Shown: in pieces, positions 44,281-54,907 of the stretch
Layout: every line of letters begins with the position of its first letter
Numbering within the stretch: position 1 is the first letter of the stretch
NCBI GenBank assembly: GCA_049999765.1
Contig: JBNGIQ010009355.1
Span: 1 to 64,000, forward strand
DNA length: 64,000 nucleotides
Reading direction: 5' to 3'
DNA from: Phaeoceros laevis
Lineage: Eukaryota; Anthocerotophyta; Anthocerotopsida; Notothyladales
The notes under the pieces: generated by a model
Told to the model about the DNA's origin: nothing
Seen by the model: only the letters and a program-made list of their open reading frames with translations
The model's database searches: none
Made by a program: the position numbers and the translations under genes

Positions 44281-46621
44281 ATGGATACAACGGTCAGAGC
44301 AAGTACTTTCCAAGGAAGCCTTGAGGCCTGTTTTTCGCAAGGCCGGAAGCCAGGAGGCGTCTCTGTGGTGGTGACACCGTTGCCCAAGGCTTGCATTGCT
44401 GGAGCGTTGGGCCTAGGCCGGCATCGTTCTCTGTCCCTGAGGGCGGCAGACCGGAGGGGCTCAGTTGCTACATCATGCCGTCAGCTCTGTGCTCTCTTCC
44501 CAGGATGCAACCAGCTCAAGATCGTGAACCTGGGCTTGCAGCAGAGAAAGCGGCAGATGCTGGTGGTGGTGGCTGCCAGCGCAGCGGCAGGGGATGGGGA
44601 GGCTAATTCTCAGTCTGTCAGTGTGCCAGCTGAGAGCGTCCAGGAAACCAGCGAGCTCGTGAAGACTGTGCAGCTGGGATCTCTGTTTGGCCTGTGGTAC
44701 CTCTTCAACATCTACTTCAACATCTACAACAAGCAGGTCATATGTCCCTGACTTCAATATTTCATGCTGCACTCTACGCTTGGCAGACCCTTGCTCCCAG
44801 CTTAGCCGCACATTGTTTCTTGTAGTGCAATTGTTCGCATAACTGTTTGGTTGTTACATTTATGCTTGTGGATGCTTGAGCTGAATATCCTTGCCAGACA
44901 GTGCGGAAGCTGCATACAATGTTGACAACTTTATTTGGCATTCCTTCAGGTGCTCAAAGTGTTCCCATATCCGTTAAACATCACGACACTTCAGTTTGCT
45001 GTTGGCACTGTCGCCGTTTCGGTCGCCTGGACACTTGGTGTTTACAAGAGGCCTTCATTGAAAAAGGAACAAGTATGCCTCATCAAATAGCACAAACTGA
45101 CATTCTCGCATTCCATCTGGTTTTTGTCTACCGGTAGCAACCTGACGGTTGTGCTCACATTTGCATTGGTAGCTGATTGCAATTCTTCCCCTCGCGGCGG
45201 TGCATACTTTGGGGAACCTTTTCACAAATATGAGCCTTGGCAAGGTTGCTGTGTCTTTCACACACACTATCAAGGCTATGGAGCCCTTCTTCTCGGTGCT
45301 CCTGTCTGCCCTCTTTCTGGGTGATGTAAGTCCTCGTGTCCTTGCAGCTATGAATGACGTATGAGCAGGACCAGTTTAAATTCCAGGATATGTGTCGAGG
45401 GGGTTCAGTATATGGTAGCCAAACCATTTTCAGCTTGTGCATCTTTATGATCACATGCTTTTGTTACACAGGACTAGTTCTGACTGAGCCTTTGATTGTT
45501 GGGCGCACGAATGCAGACACCGGACCCCTTGGTGATTGCTACTCTGTTACCCATAGTTGGTGGAGTTGCTCTGGCGTCCTTGACAGAAGCTTCATTCAAC
45601 TGGTAAAATGATCCGGGTTTCTTTGAAACAGAAAAAGACAGATATCACTTGACAGATTGCTGGTGAAAACCTTTTCCACAATTGATGCGAATGAACAACT
45701 GTCTGCAGGGTTGGATTTTTGAGTGCGATGGCATCAAATGTGACCTTCCAGTCCCGTAACGTTTTGAGTAAAAAATTTATGGTGAAAAAAGAGGTAAGCT
45801 GATGTAATGTGAAGGTGGCCCTTTTTTTCCTGAGTGAACTGTCATCAAAATCATTTTTTCAATGTCACCAAAGCTGGTTTGTCGTACTGGCAGGGCTCCT
45901 TGGACAACATAAATTTGTTCTCAATCATAACTATTTTGTCCTTTTTCCTGCTAACTCCTGTGACACTCTTGGTGGAAGGAGTCAAGTTCACACCTGCTTA
46001 TCTGACCTCTGCAGTAAGATCTAGTATTAATATATCATCCGTTTGGCTCGTTTCCGATAGTTGATGTGCTGTGTATGTGGCCATAGCATGTTGGGGTTTA
46101 TAAGCGCATTAGTCTAACATGTTCCTCGTCGTCGCGATCGACAGGGTCTGGATGTGAAAGTTGTATTGACACGAGCTCTGCTGGCAGGAATCTGCTTCCA
46201 TTCTTATCAGCAGGTATTCAAAATGTTGTTGAAGTGATTCTTATTTCTGTCACCCTTCTAGAAACAGATAAGAACTAAAGACACACTGTGAATACAGGTT
46301 TCATACATGATACTGCAAAGAGTAACTCCTGTCACACACTCCGTCGGAAACTGTGTAAAGCGGGTGGTCGTTATTGTCACATCTGTTCTCTTTTTCAGGA
46401 CGCCAGTGTCTCTAGTGAATGCCCTTGGTATGGGAAATGTTACGTTGTCGCTGTGCTAGTTCTTGCATTCTATTTGCTGGTTTCGGTCGCCTTTCGACAG
46501 CAACTTGAGGAATGTGGTTTTGGATGTTGTAGGAACTGGGCTAGCCTTGGCCGGAGTATTCGGTTACTCGAGAGTAAAATCCTTGTCTTCGAAGAAGAAG
46601 GTGGACTCCAAGGCAGACTAG
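44281..46621 (+). CDS. PPT: Plastid phosphate translocator, PEP/phosphate (PPT) type, nine exons
   Basis: Exons join(44281..44736, 44950..45072, 45173..45325, 45517..45602, 45709..45793, 45894..46013, 46145..46213, 46298..46427, 46533..46621), 436 residues, phases consistent. Inner-envelope antiporter exchanging phosphorylated C3 compounds for phosphate. The first 110 residues form a Ser/Arg-rich transit peptide. The drug/metabolite-transporter fold follows: [135 protein letters not shown] and [17 protein letters not shown] (substrate-site Lys-Arg). The [20 protein letters not shown] stretch favours PPT over triose-phosphate TPT. Substrate preference is inferred from resemblance only. Confidence 0.92.
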
Positions 46622-47442
46622 ACCAGCTCATCGTCTTGTCGAGCTCTTTTCCAGACAAATTTTGAATCCCTGCAACAAGTAGGGTCGTCTCGTTAGCACT
46701 GCTGACAGAGCAAGGTTCCCTGTGAAGTAGCTGAACGACGGCAGGTGTCACTGCAGTGGAAGCAGCTTTCTAACTCAAAAGAAAGCCTCGACCGTTGTGC
46801 TCATTTTATGGGTGGTGGTCTAAAAGCACAACCAGGCTCTACCAAGGGAACTTGTTCAATTCTCTGAGTGGTCTCAGAAATTGTTCAACAGTGAGTTCCA
46901 ACTTACAAATAAAGCGTTGTGAACCTCTCATGTTCTTTTGGAAACTAGGCAGCAAACCTGGGGCAGCACGAAGTCCGAAATAAACCGTCCGTGTTCTACC
47001 AAGTGAACAATGGCCAAGACAAGACCTCACGCAGCATGAGACGGTTCGATTAGTGGTGACGCAGCCATAGTGATGGAACATTAGGAGGATTACCGGCCAA
47101 GGCTTGCAAACGACAAGGCCACTGTAGACATGCCAGAAACAAGCCAGCGCATACAAGAGTAGAGCAAGTAGTAGCATAGGACACACGAGATGACAAGAGG
47201 AATCGTGGAAATGGTTCCATTTCCACGCTCAGTTGAAAGGATATTGTTACAAGCTGCTCCATTCCAGTCCACCCTAGACGAGGAGGAACGGGGAAAGGAA
47301 TGTTGAGCAGGAACGAGACCGAAGGACTGACTGACTAAATTATGTACAAGGATCTGGAAGCTGTTTGGGGAAGAGAGAACAAAACTTGGCACCAAGGCCG
47401 CCTGGGCTTTCCCGCCATGGACGAGAGAGGGAGAGAAAGGTG
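46622..47442. other. Intergenic 3' region between convergent translocator and LBD genes
   Basis: About 820 bp, expected to hold the 3' UTRs of two convergent genes. No other feature recognised. Confidence 0.45.
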
Positions 47443-48378
47443 TCACCAGAAGGCGGTACCAAGCGCGAAGGAGTGGAAGATCGGCTTGGAGAAGGGGCTG
47501 AGGAGGTCGGGAGAGCCTGGCGGAGTTGGTGGCGACATCTGGTTGATGGAGTTGAAGGAGTCCATGTCCCCCAAGTCCATGACGGAATCCACCGAGAAGG
47601 GCGAGTCGTCCTGCGGGATGAGGAAATTGTTGCGCACCACATTGAGGGAAATAGGGTGCAGCAGGCCGTCCTTGGTGTCCTTGCTGGTCTCCATGTCGGA
47701 GTCGGCCTCCGGCGCCTCCTCCACGCACACCAGGTCGCGCCCGCCGTGGCCGTGGCCATTGCCGGTGCCGTGGCCATTGTCTGCGCACAAGTGGTGGTGC
47801 CTGAAATCCGCGGCAGCAGCAGCAGCGTGGTGATGGTGGTGCTGCGGCTTCTCCTTCCTGTAGGCGCAGGGGCTGTCTAGGGCGAGCGGGGGCAATTGCT
47901 GCAAGGGCAGGGCCTCCAAACTGGCCAGCGGCAGCGCCATGACCGCGGGATGGTTGTTGTTGTTGTTGCAGGAGGAGGCCCTGTTGTTGCTGCCGACATG
48001 GGAGTGGTTGGTTCCCGCCGTGGTGGCCTGCTGCAACCGGGCGTACACCGTCTCCGCCTGCGCCTGCGCAAGCTGCACCTGGAGCTCCGCCACCTGCTGC
48101 TGCAGCGAGGCGATGGCTCCCACGCAGCCGTAGACGGGGTCCCGGAACCTGGCCTCCGCCTCGTACACCAGGCTGCTCACCGCGTCCTCCCGCTGATCCG
48201 GCGGCAGGTCCTGCAACATCTTGTTGGTGTTGGATGCTCCGAAGACGCGGTGCACGATGGCGAACTTGTGCGGCTGCTCCGCTGGGAAATGAGGGGCAAA
48301 GACGCACTCCGGGGCGCACCTCCGCCGCAGCAGCTTGCAAGCCGCGCAGGGCGAGGTGCCGTTTGATGCTAGAGGCAT
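47443..48378 (-). CDS. Class I LOB-domain (LBD/AS2-like) transcription factor
   Basis: 311 residues from ATG 48378, no intron, stop 47445-47443. LBD proteins are plant-specific nuclear DNA-binding factors in organ and lateral-root development. The LOB domain begins at once: the CX2CX6CX3C zinc motif CAACKLLRRRCAPEC, then FAPHFPAEQPHKFAIVHRVF and the GAS block GASNTNKMLQDLP, DPVYGCVGAI, and the class I leucine-zipper-like LQQQVAELQVQLAQAQ. The C-terminal half is low-complexity: Asn runs (CNNNNNH), His/Ala runs (HHHHHAAAAAAD, FRHHH) and GHG repeats, then an acidic/Ser segment (SVDSVMDLGDMDSFNS) typical of activation regions. The frame is open further upstream (ATG at 48504 and 48633), but those residues do not look like LBD. 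The chosen start gives the usual short N-terminus. Confidence 0.93.
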   Translation of the reverse strand: MPLASNGTSPCAACKLLRRRCAPECVFAPHFPAEQPHKFAIVHRVFGASNTNKMLQDLPPDQREDAVSSLVYEAEARFRDPVYGCVGAIASLQQQVAELQVQLAQAQAETVYARLQQATTAGTNHSHVGSNNRASSCNNNNNHPAVMALPLASLEALPLQQLPPLALDSPCAYRKEKPQHHHHHAAAAAADFRHHHLCADNGHGTGNGHGHGGRDLVCVEEAPEADSDMETSKDTKDGLLHPISLNVVRNNFLIPQDDSPFSVDSVMDLGDMDSFNSINQMSPPTPPGSPDLLSPFSKPIFHSFALGTAFW

Positions 48379-50800
48379 TGGCGCACCTTGGAGGGACGAG
48401 GGGAGCTCCTGTCCAGCAGATCTGTTGGGAGGAGGAAGGTGGCAGGAGGAGATGGATCCTGTTCCTCCGTGACAGCTTGCCAGGTCCCGCCTTCCTTCCC
48501 CCATATGAGTCCAGCCGAGCTTGAGATAGTGAGACGGGGCGAGGCGGTGCCTGCTCGCCACTGCCAGTTCCAGGATGAGCACCCTCAGGATTGGCGTGCC
48601 AGCATCCCCCGCCATTCGCCGCCCCTGCACCAATGGAGGCGCGTTGCAGGAATATAGCAGCCGCCATGGGAGGCTTTGGCCTCGGACGAGTCAACCGCGC
48701 TCTACCTCCGACGCCATCGCTAGAGAGAAGGCCATAGCCTAAAGCAGCAGTAGCGGCTCCGCCATTCCAGTGAGGTCACTCGCAGTTGCGATGGCCACCG
48801 ATTCCCCGCAATTACCCAGCCGGCAAGCTGCCCCCCTGCTTTCTTGCACATCGCGCCCGCGAGCAAGCTGGCCCCCTGCTCTGTAACAGCACATGCTCCC
48901 CCCGTGAGGTGGCCATCCCCATGGGCTTGACTAATTGCCGCTCGGGCACAATCTTATCCCGGTGCAAGACTAGGCTAATAAGATTACCCCAAAAAAGAAG
49001 AAGATTGGGCTAATAGGGCTTCCTTCCTCCTAGACTAGGGCTTCCTCCCCGGCCTCCGAGGGCTCTTTCCCAAGGGCCAGGAGCGAATCGCACCAAGCGG
49101 CCATTAGAATCGATCAGATCGAGGTTTCACTCTTGCTAAACATTGCACCAGCCTATGAGCAGCCGGCGCCGTCGGCTGGTAATAGTCGGCAGACTGTGTT
49201 TACTGCTTAATTTCACGTGGGCCGAAGTTGCGAGCCCACGTGAACGAAATTGGATGGTACGGTGTGAAACCCTCGCCACGTCCCCCTCCAGGCTGGCCGC
49301 AAGCCTCGCAGGGGGCGCCCTAAATCGCTTAAAAGCCGTAAATCCCTGCATACGTGGCTAGTTAAATCATGTGCGCAACTGCAGAGTAGTCTCCTGAAAT
49401 TCAATAATCCCTCCCCCACATGTCACCGCTCGCCGTCCCTCCTATCGCGTTGCAGTGCCACGGCGCATCTGCATTATTCCTCCGCAAGCACCGGCTATTT
49501 CGACGACGTAGGCGCTCCTTGCGGCACCAACCTGCGATTTTTCTAGTGCACACACCAGCTAGGATTTCCCTCGTGAGCTTGCACCTCTCCAGCTCGCGAT
49601 CGGCGCCTGGCATCTGTATGTCGTCATGGCGCTGTGTGCGTCGCAGTGGCAGCTGAGCCCGCCGGACTGATGATGAGACGCCATGTCCAGAGGAGTCAGT
49701 GCGCTTTCCGGACAGGAGCTCGAGCGCTAGCAAGAGGGAACATTGAATGAGGACAGGATATTTGTCGTTTGCATTGGCGCAGCAGTGAGTGTCCGACCCG
49801 GCGCCTGCAGATATTTGGCAATGACTTGAGCCGGATTGCCGCTTGTGTTGCACATGGCTATCCGTCCATGGCCGGAGCTAGCTAGCTATAGCTTTAGCTA
49901 GGTCTGTAGCTAGGCTGAGCATCAATTGTGGTGTCCACAACATTCAAGCTGTGGTAGCTAGCTGGCCATGGCTGGCTGGCTGCCTGCAGCAGTCTGAGGT
50001 CTTGTCATTCATCACTGGTATGGTGCACGCACGCAGGCAAGTCACGGCTCACGTGAGCTGCTTGCAGGTAAGATGCTCTTAAAAGCTTGCCCTTTTGTGC
50101 TGCTTTTTATTTTTGAATGTGGACCTCTGCAATCATTGCAGAGGACTGGTTTGCAGATCTAGAGGTCGCAGTATTATTGATTGCATTGGTTGCAGAGGTT
50201 GCAACGATTGCAGCAACAACATGATCAATTCATGTTGTTGCTGCGGAGACCTTGATTGATCTACAAACTTGATGCATGCATGCAACTTGAAACTAGCTGG
50301 CTTAGACATCTCATTTTACCAAAGATGCTTGCAAGCACGCCTCTTTGAACCGCTAGCTATAGCTTAGCCCAGCTCGCTTGCTGCTGCTGCTTGAGCCTTG
50401 TTGAGAACTTTATTTGTTTGCTCAATCACATCATTCATGCATGGACAGGTCTGTGATTCCTAGAACTAGTACCTAGCCTAGTATAGATAGTGCTAGCTAG
50501 CTTCTTCAAGTTGGAAGCTCGACAGCAAGCGATACTTTGTGGGTGATCAGGACTCGGAAATTCATTCATTCATTCATTCTGGCAACCTTTTGAGACACCC
50601 TAAACGTTTTCACATGTCTCTTGCGCGCGCGCTATCTCTTTATTATCTCACTGGTTCACAATCCTGACGCCACCTTACATATGGAACCTTGGCAGTACCT
50701 CTACGGAAGAAGACGAAGACGAAGAAGCTTTACAGACGTGCAGAAGCTGCCGTGGCAACGCGCGTGCGTGTTCTCCTTCCGGAAGGCCTAGCTGGAGTGG
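48379..50800. other. Intergenic: LBD upstream region
   Basis: No gene recognised. It contains LBD promoter/leader (to about 49 kb), a GCTAGCTA/TAGCTAGC-rich stretch near 49876-49990 and an (ATTC)n run near 50562-50578. Long upstream regions are common for developmental regulators. Confidence 0.45.
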
Positions 50801-50832
50801 AGCTGCTTCCGATGTGTCGCCTGCCTATTCTT

Positions 50833-51466
50833 AAAGGAAACCGACTTGTTATAAAGCCCGCGCTCGCCTGAGCGTAATCCCGCTCCTTTATGGAGATTAG
50901 CACCGGGTAGCACATTACTAGCAACGCCGGGTAGCACATTACGAACGCCGGGTAGCACATTATGCCTGCAAGTCGCGGGATTAGTGCAAGTCGCGGGATT
51001 ACGCTCATAATCCCGGGGCTCGCGCGCTTTATAACTCGCCGCTTCCCTTTAAGTATGTTAAAAGGAAGGCGGTCGCACCGGGTAGCATTACCCGTGCTAA
51101 TGCCATAACCCAGTGCTCCCGGCTTCCTTTAACATACTCTTAGAAGAAACCGGCTTGTTATAAAGCCTGCGCTCGCCCCGGGATTATGAGCGTAATCCCG
51201 CTCCTTTATGGAGATTAGCACCGGGTAGCACATTACTACGTTGTCCCGCTCCTTTATGGAGATTAGCACCGGGTAGCACATTACTGCCAACGCCGGGTAG
51301 CACATTATGCTTGCAAGTCGCGGGATTACGCTCATAATCGCGGGGCTCGCGCGGGCTTTATAACTCGCCGGTTCCCTTTCAGTATGTTAAAGGAAGGCGG
51401 TCGCACCGGGTAGCATTACCCGTGCTAATGCCATAACCCACTGCTCCCGGCTTCCTTTAACATACT
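50833..51466. repeat. Two tandem copies of a foldback element with nested inverted repeats
   Basis: Copy 1: left arm about 50833-50883 is the inverted complement of right arm about 50993-51050. Copy 2: left arm about 51142-51201 is the inverted complement of about 51320-51379. Each right arm is followed by a separate hairpin whose stems are AGTATGTTAA(A)AGGAAG and CTTCCTTTAACATACT (51052-51138 and 51381-51466). Between arms lie short repeats of (C/G)CCGGGTAGCACATTA. Non-coding; resembles a foldback/MITE-type element that has duplicated. Confidence 0.75.
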
Positions 51467-52383
51467 CGTTTATTGCAACCGGCGCCGCTGCTGACGAGCA
51501 CCAACTCCTTTCCGGCTACAGTCACTCGTGGCAGCAGCTGGCACCTGGCATGAAAGCCACGTACGCAAATGCAGATGAGGACTACTGTAGCTTGAGCCGC
51601 CGAAGCGCTGAAAAGGTCTAGAAGACTAGAACATGCCAACATGGCGTGCCGTACAGCAGAAAAGAGGCGCGGTCATCAGTCGAGTCCCACAATAACTGGC
51701 TGGCGCACCGACTGGAGACACAGTCCTACTGCAGGTGGACAGAGATGTGCACATGACCGAAAGACCCCTCCCCCCGTCCGTCCAACAAGGAGCCTATTAA
51801 TAAGCCTTTCCAGGGCGTACCGACTGGCGACACAGTCTCTTAAACCAGGGAGTGGGTGAGCACACAGCATGCGGGAACACTCACACGTGCATGCGGGACT
51901 ACAGTAGGCTCGAACTCAGCCTGACATGCATAAGGTGGTTCACGACGGCTGTGGGCCATTATGAGTGGCTCCTTGAGCCAAGCACCGGTCCGAGGTGTGG
52001 ACGCCGCATTAGCATGTGCTCCGATCTTTCCCAGCCTTATCCGATTGTTGCGCGTCATCCATCCAGGGCAACAATCAATCCGCGCCGCCATTGGCTGCGT
52101 GGATTGAGTCCATGTCGCAAGTTGCACCACAACAATATCTGCTGCATTGGCTGCACCCATCTAGAAAGCAATCCCAGGCCGCAAGATTTGGTGCCCCGGG
52201 CACCCCGGATTGGCTCCGTCCGTGTCCAGGTGCACTCGCCGCGGCCGCGTAGGCTTCTTACTGGAAATTTTTCTCTAATCTGCCGAAATTTCTTGGCCTC
52301 ACGCGACTGTTTACGGCTCCAAGTCACGTGGTGCAGCCTTGTAGCGGCGGACACCTGTCCAGCCTCACCACGCAATCTGTTGC
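51467..52383. other. Intergenic between foldback block and MULE
   Basis: No gene recognised. A 25-bp-class direct repeat (CACCGACTGGAGACACAGTC / TACCGACTGGCGACACAGTC) occurs at about 51706 and 51818. The last 130 bp resemble the ~85-bp repeat family found on the far side of the MULE. Confidence 0.45.
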
Positions 52384-52392
52384 TTCTGCCAC
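52384..52392. repeat. Left 9-bp target-site duplication of MULE
   Basis: TTCTGCCAC directly before the terminal CAGGCCCC, matching 58004-58012 exactly. Confidence 0.9.
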
Positions 52393-52476
52393 CAGGCCCC
52401 AAGCGCTTCAACGAATAGACTGGAAAACGCAGACGGGCCCGCCATCTCTCCGTCCCCTCCGTCCGTCCCCGTCAAG
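52393..52476 (+). repeat. MULE left terminal inverted repeat
   Basis: 84 bp identical to the reverse complement of 57920-58003. Similarity continues weakly inward (GTCCGTCCA). It contains GC-rich CCGTCC repeats that may act as transposase or promoter sites. Confidence 0.93.
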
Positions 52477-52727
52477 CCCCGTCCGTCCACAGTAGTTGGC
52501 TTTTAGGTGTAACTTGTAATCCTTATGTCCGATTGACTTTCCTTAAGTTTTTACTCACGTTTGAGGCTCGGTGAACCGCGTGGTCACGTGAACTGCAGTC
52601 AACTCATAATTTGTTTCGGCCCTTCGTCGCGAGCCTGGCCCTTCGTCGCGCGCGACGCAACGTGAAGCTCCTGCTTTACTAGCTTCAAGCTAGCTGTCGC
52701 ACGCGGCTGTGGTGAGCGCATTGAGCC

Positions 52728-53633
52728 ATGGCCACTTCGGATTACAAGGTTGTGGAAATCGCTGGCAAGGCTCATTACTTCTGCCAACTGTGTGAGCACA
52801 ACACTATCAACTCTACTAACTTCAATGCTCATTTGAGGAATCATGGCTGTCAGCCTCTCCCTCCCAAAAAAGTTGGGAGGAGGAAATGTCTTGCAGGTGA
52901 TTCCTCAAAGCACACCAAGCAATCTCGGTCCACGTACTACCATGATGTTGTGAAATGCAATCCAACCTTGCTATTCGAGAAGAGGAGAAGAAGTGCTATG
53001 TGGAATCATCGGCGGGAAGCTCAGCGAAAATGGGAGCATTTGCCTGCAGAAGAACAAGGGAAAGTGTCAAAAGAAGATTTTGTTGCAAGGTATGTGCAAG
53101 TTAGAGCTGCCAAATGGGATGCTGAGTCTGCAACAAAAAGGCAAGAGGTCCTTCTAACTGTGCAAGAGAAACTTGGCAAGATGCCTCTAGAGGAAGAAAT
53201 GCAGGCTGAAGAACAGCAGGGGTCTGAAGAGGAGATAGGGGTTGAGGAAGAGATGGAGATTGCTCCTCCATCTGCTGAGTGTACAGGTCAGGACATAGGG
53301 GGCATTGCTGATGCTCAAGAGTTCTATTCTGAGTCTTCAGCTGTAGCTCATGCAATCAGTGAAGCACACACTGAAGAATGTGAGCTTCCCAGTGGAAATG
53401 AGTCAACAGGCTCGGAAGCTTTTTTGCCAGCCACACCTCTTACTTGTGCTACCCCTACTGAGAATGTGCACACTAGGAAAGGGAGGCCTAGATGGCGGAA
53501 AACTGGCGTTACACCTCCCACTGCTGAGAGGCTTGCCAGAAACATTTATAGTAGAGAGCAGTATTTTTCTGTCCTCACAGAGGAATCTGTGGCTCACAGA
53601 ACTAGGTTTCGGGGATCTCAAAAGTTCACATAG
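52728..53633 (+). CDS. MULE accessory protein with C2H2 zinc finger and AT-hook
   Basis: 301 residues, one frame, ATG 52728, about 250 bp inside the left TIR. N-terminal classical C2H2 finger: C19-X2-C22-X12-H35-X3-H39 in YFCQLCEHNTINSTNFNAHL. A basic KKVGRRKC patch is followed by a Trp/Arg-rich helical segment (FEKRRRSAMWNHRREAQRKW, about 83-104). Next comes a coiled, very acidic Glu-rich stretch (about 150-190). A C-terminal AT-hook-like RKGRPRWRK (about 250-258) ends it. I do not recognise a family. Position inside the TIRs and convergence with the transposase parallel mudrB of MuDR, which is also needed for insertion, but no sequence resemblance to mudrB was noted. It could alternatively be a captured host gene. 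More exons downstream cannot be excluded. Confidence 0.7.
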   Translation: MATSDYKVVEIAGKAHYFCQLCEHNTINSTNFNAHLRNHGCQPLPPKKVGRRKCLAGDSSKHTKQSRSTYYHDVVKCNPTLLFEKRRRSAMWNHRREAQRKWEHLPAEEQGKVSKEDFVARYVQVRAAKWDAESATKRQEVLLTVQEKLGKMPLEEEMQAEEQQGSEEEIGVEEEMEIAPPSAECTGQDIGGIADAQEFYSESSAVAHAISEAHTEECELPSGNESTGSEAFLPATPLTCATPTENVHTRKGRPRWRKTGVTPPTAERLARNIYSREQYFSVLTEESVAHRTRFRGSQKFT

Positions 53634-53639
53634 TTGTTG

Positions 53640-54100
53640 CTCTAGTCCCTGTGCAGGTCCAGGTTTGATCCAGGCTCGTCTATGCCTGATACAGGGTTGG
53701 TCTTTGCCTGAGCAGAGCTGGTGTATGCATGATGCAGGNNNNNNNNNNATACAAACTTGTGCATCATGCCTTCGCTGCAGTTGCAAAGTGCTTTCAGTTT
53801 CGTCTATGCAGTCTCGTCTATGCCAGGCCTGATGCAGGGTTGGTCTTTGCCTGAGCAGAGCTGGTGTATGCATGATGCAGGGCTGGCTTTTGCCTCAGCC
53901 GAGTTGCTCAATGCCTGATGCAGGGGCTGGCCTTTGCCTNNNNNNNNNNGGGGCTGGCCTTTGCCTCGTTTCAGTTTGCTTTGCGTTTTGGTGGTTTCAC
54001 GAAGACATTTCTGCGGTTCACGGGATTAAGTTGATACAAACTTGTGCATCATGCCTTCGCTGCAGTTGCAAGTGCTTTCAGTTTCGCGAGTTGTGCTTTG
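53640..54100. repeat. Minisatellite block inside MULE with two 10-N gaps
   Basis: Related units of about 40-60 bp carry TGATGCAGGGTTGGTCTTTG and GAGCAGAGCTGGTGTATGCA. A segment starting ATACAAACTTGTGCATCATG is present near 53749 and again near 54036. Gaps at 53739-53748 and 53940-53949 reflect collapse of this array. Confidence 0.8.
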
Positions 54101-54184
54101 GGCACTACCAACTTAGTAAGAGCTTCTTTCTATTCTTTTCATACAACCATTTTTTTCAGCCCTATTTTTTACATACAACTATTT

Positions 54185-54780
54185 AATGAGTTGGAACTAG
54201 AACAAATATTTCACAAGTCATATCAATGTGGTTCCATGAACATCTTTACAACTAGAACTGAGTCTACAACTATTTAATGAGTTAGCATAGCAATAATTAT
54301 CTAATAAGTTCAAAAAAATTCAACGAGTTCACAACTATTTAATGAGTTCACAACTATTAACTATTTAATGAATTCGTGTAACTATTTAATAAGTAAACAA
54401 CAATAATAGTTCACAACTACTTAATAAGTTCACAATTACTTAATAAGTTACATCACCATGAAACATATGGGTTCATAGACATAGTTCTACAATTTAATGA
54501 GTTGACAACTATTTAATTGTTTAATGAGTTTGCAACTATTTAATGAGTTTAATCAACTATGTAATGAGTTTGCGACTATTTAATGAGTTTGCAACTATTA
54601 ACTATTTAATGAGTTCAAGATACTATAAAGACTTCCCTCTATCTATGCATAGGAGCACATGAAGATTTAACACATACTTAATAACAAGAACTTTCAAGCA
54701 AGAAGTGATAAGAGGCTCAATTATTTAATGAGTTGCAAGTTGCAACAACTTATTAATAAGTTGTTGCAGCGAGGCCCGTT
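54185..54780. repeat. AT-rich monomer array (ACTATTTAATGAGTT family) inside MULE
   Basis: The monomer ACTATTTAATGAGTT or close variants (ACTATTTAATAAGT, ACTACTTAATAAGTTCAC) recurs more than fifteen times, with short spacers, between the two convergent MULE genes. It may act as the shared 3' intergenic region. Confidence 0.85.
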
Positions 54781-54907
54781 TTCTTGGGTAGAGTCAACAA
54801 GCAGCCCGGTCTACAAAACTACAGACGATTGCCCCATCATCTGAACTGCAATGTGAGCTTGGCACAAGGCAGTCAAAGCCAAGTGATCTGGAAGGCTAAA
54901 AAGGTGT

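Noticed and set aside
47090-48694. 534-codon minus-strand open frame rich in Ala, Gly, Pro and Arg
   Set aside because: It overlaps the LBD gene in another frame; the LOB-domain frame explains the sequence and this one is a GC-driven shadow.
50730-51335. Minus-strand frames with repeated MCYPVLISIKERDY
   Set aside because: They are only a translation of the foldback tandem repeat, with no evidence for coding.
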